Shown: positions 63,146-64,000 of the stretch, in pieces
Numbering within the stretch: the stretch's first letter is position 1
Layout: each line of letters starts with the position of its first letter
NCBI GenBank assembly: GCA_020073005.1
Contig: JAIQFX010000030.1
Span: forward strand, 1-64,000
Source: Terriglobia bacterium
Lineage (GTDB): Bacteria > Acidobacteriota > Vicinamibacteria > Vicinamibacterales > CAVVIG01
Direction of reading: 5' to 3'
DNA length: 64,000 bases
Position numbers and translations under genes: made by a program
Notes under the pieces: generated by a model
The model's database searches: none
What the model was told of the DNA's origin: nothing
What the model saw: the letters and a program-made list of their open reading frames with translations, nothing else

Positions 63146-64000
63146 TCACGCCGTGAGGCGTTTCTCCCCAACGACCCTCAGGATCGCTTCCGCCGCCCTT
63201 CTGCTCGCGCCTGGGCCGCCCAGCTTCTCGCGCACCGTCGCGAGGCCGGCGCGGATGCGCGCGGCGCGGTCACGATCCGTCAGCATCGACACGGCTTCGG
63301 CGGCGACCGCTTCCGGCGTGAACGCTTTCTGCGCGAGCTCCGGGACGATCTTCTCGCCGGCGATCAGGTTCACCATCGCGAACATGTCGAGCGAGACGAG
63401 CTGTCGCGCCAGCATATAGGTCACATTCGACAGTCGATAGACGACGACCATCGGCGTGTCGTGCAGCGCGGCCTGCAGCGTCGCCGTGCCCGAGGCCGTG
63501 AGCGCGACGTCCGCGGACACGAGCACGGTGTCGGCCTCGCCCTCGACCATCGTCAAGCCACGCGCGGACTCGAAGAGGTGATCGTCCAGGTGCGGCGCGC
63601 GCGCGACGATGAACTGGACGCCGGGGACGCGCGACTTGATGAGCGCGGCCGACGCGACGAGATCGGGAAGGATGCGCGACACTTCGTTCGGCCGGCTGCC
63701 CGGGAGAATCGCGACCGTCGGCGCCGCCGGCGAAAAGCCGCGCGCGGCGAGAAACTGATCGCGCGTCGAGGAAGCCTTCGCCAGATCGACGAGCGGGTGC
63801 CCGACGAATTCCACCGGCACGCCGCCGTCGCGGTAGATCGCCTCCTCGAACGGAAAGATCACGAGCACGCGATCGGCGATCGCGCGAATCGTCGCGAGCC
63901 GGCCGGCGCGCCACGCCCAGATCTGCGGGCTGATGTAATAGACGACCGGAATGCCGAGGCGCTTCACTTCGCGCGCGAGCCGCAGATTGAAATCGGGAAA
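63146..64000 (-). CDS. lpxB: Lipid-A-disaccharide synthase, partial
   Basis: The C-terminal 285 residues of LpxB, running off the right edge of the window (the frame stays open to 64000, reading FPDFNLRLAREVK). Characteristic segments are YYISPQIWAWRAGR, FPFEEAIY, FVGHPLVD, ILPGSRPNEV and the nucleotide-sugar binding ALTASGTATLQAAL, then VVVYRLSNVTY. LpxB joins UDP-2,3-diacylglucosamine and lipid X to make the lipid A backbone, which shows that the organism makes a lipopolysaccharide outer membrane. The stop codon and C-terminus are complete. Confidence 0.95.
   Translation of the reverse strand, partial: FPDFNLRLAREVKRLGIPVVYYISPQIWAWRAGRLATIRAIADRVLVIFPFEEAIYRDGGVPVEFVGHPLVDLAKASSTRDQFLAARGFSPAAPTVAILPGSRPNEVSRILPDLVASAALIKSRVPGVQFIVARAPHLDDHLFESARGLTMVEGEADTVLVSADVALTASGTATLQAALHDTPMVVVYRLSNVTYMLARQLVSLDMFAMVNLIAGEKIVPELAQKAFTPEAVAAEAVSMLTDRDRAARIRAGLATVREKLGGPGASRRAAEAILRVVGEKRLTA

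Overview
The window looks like a chromosomal segment of a high-GC, Gram-negative soil bacterium, most likely an acidobacterium (Vicinamibacteria-like). This is an inference from gene content: tandem ADOP-type ABC permeases behind a PadR regulator, a Ser/Thr kinase fused to a TolB-like propeller, a sigma/anti-sigma/CHAT cluster, several secreted M28 peptidases, an HAE1-type RND pump and LpxB. No rRNA, tRNA, CRISPR array, transposase or integrase was recognised.

Layout. 0-5.3 kb: a sigma-like factor, its membrane zinc-finger anti-sigma partner and, convergent, a secreted TPR-CHAT protease. 5.3-12.2 kb: a four-helix-bundle gene between inverted repeats, a WYL regulator overlapping a secreted amidohydrolase, an NTF2-like protein, a HAD phosphatase, a B3-like metallo-beta-lactamase, an internally deleted amino-acid permease and a VapBC pair. 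12.3-21.4 kb: an MsbA-like ABC exporter, small proteins, an M28 peptidase, a SurA-N/DsbA-like lipoprotein whose first catalytic Cys codon is an in-frame TGA followed by a SECIS-like hairpin (probable selenoprotein), a rhomboid protease, TypA, and an orphan secreted protein between 39-bp inverted repeats. 21.4-40.7 kb: a TPR lipoprotein, an FmdB-like zinc ribbon, a cyclase, two more M28 peptidases, a frameshifted membrane protein, an RND pump with adaptor, a Cu(I) P-type ATPase, a REC-GGDEF-EAL protein and an M49-like peptidase. 40.7-42.1 kb: an accessory stretch of repeats, a broken ORF and a 214-bp tandem duplication. 42.1-50.4 kb: YqgE, QueG, aconitase, a 5'-damaged PLP decarboxylase and the kinase. 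50.4-64 kb: a secreted Arg/Ala-rich helical-repeat protein, PadR plus two ADOP permeases, a methyltransferase, a lipoprotein, a PQQ-type pseudogene, an acyltransferase, an osmoprotectant ABC transporter, a degenerate receiver domain and a partial LpxB.

The genes suggest an aerobic heterotroph that degrades peptides, exports toxic compounds and metals, and uses extensive envelope and second-messenger signalling. Two features run through the window. (1) Short-period repeats (units mostly 7-9 bp, a different word at each locus, some shared exactly between distant loci) lie in intergenic regions, frame small genes as inverted pairs, and run into gene ends. (2) About nine starts have a TANNNT box 6-8 nt upstream and no Shine-Dalgarno sequence, which points to leaderless mRNAs. 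Five genes carry lesions (10.7, 26.5, 41.1, 46.3 and 58.0 kb). At least three are simple frameshifts that could also be assembly errors.
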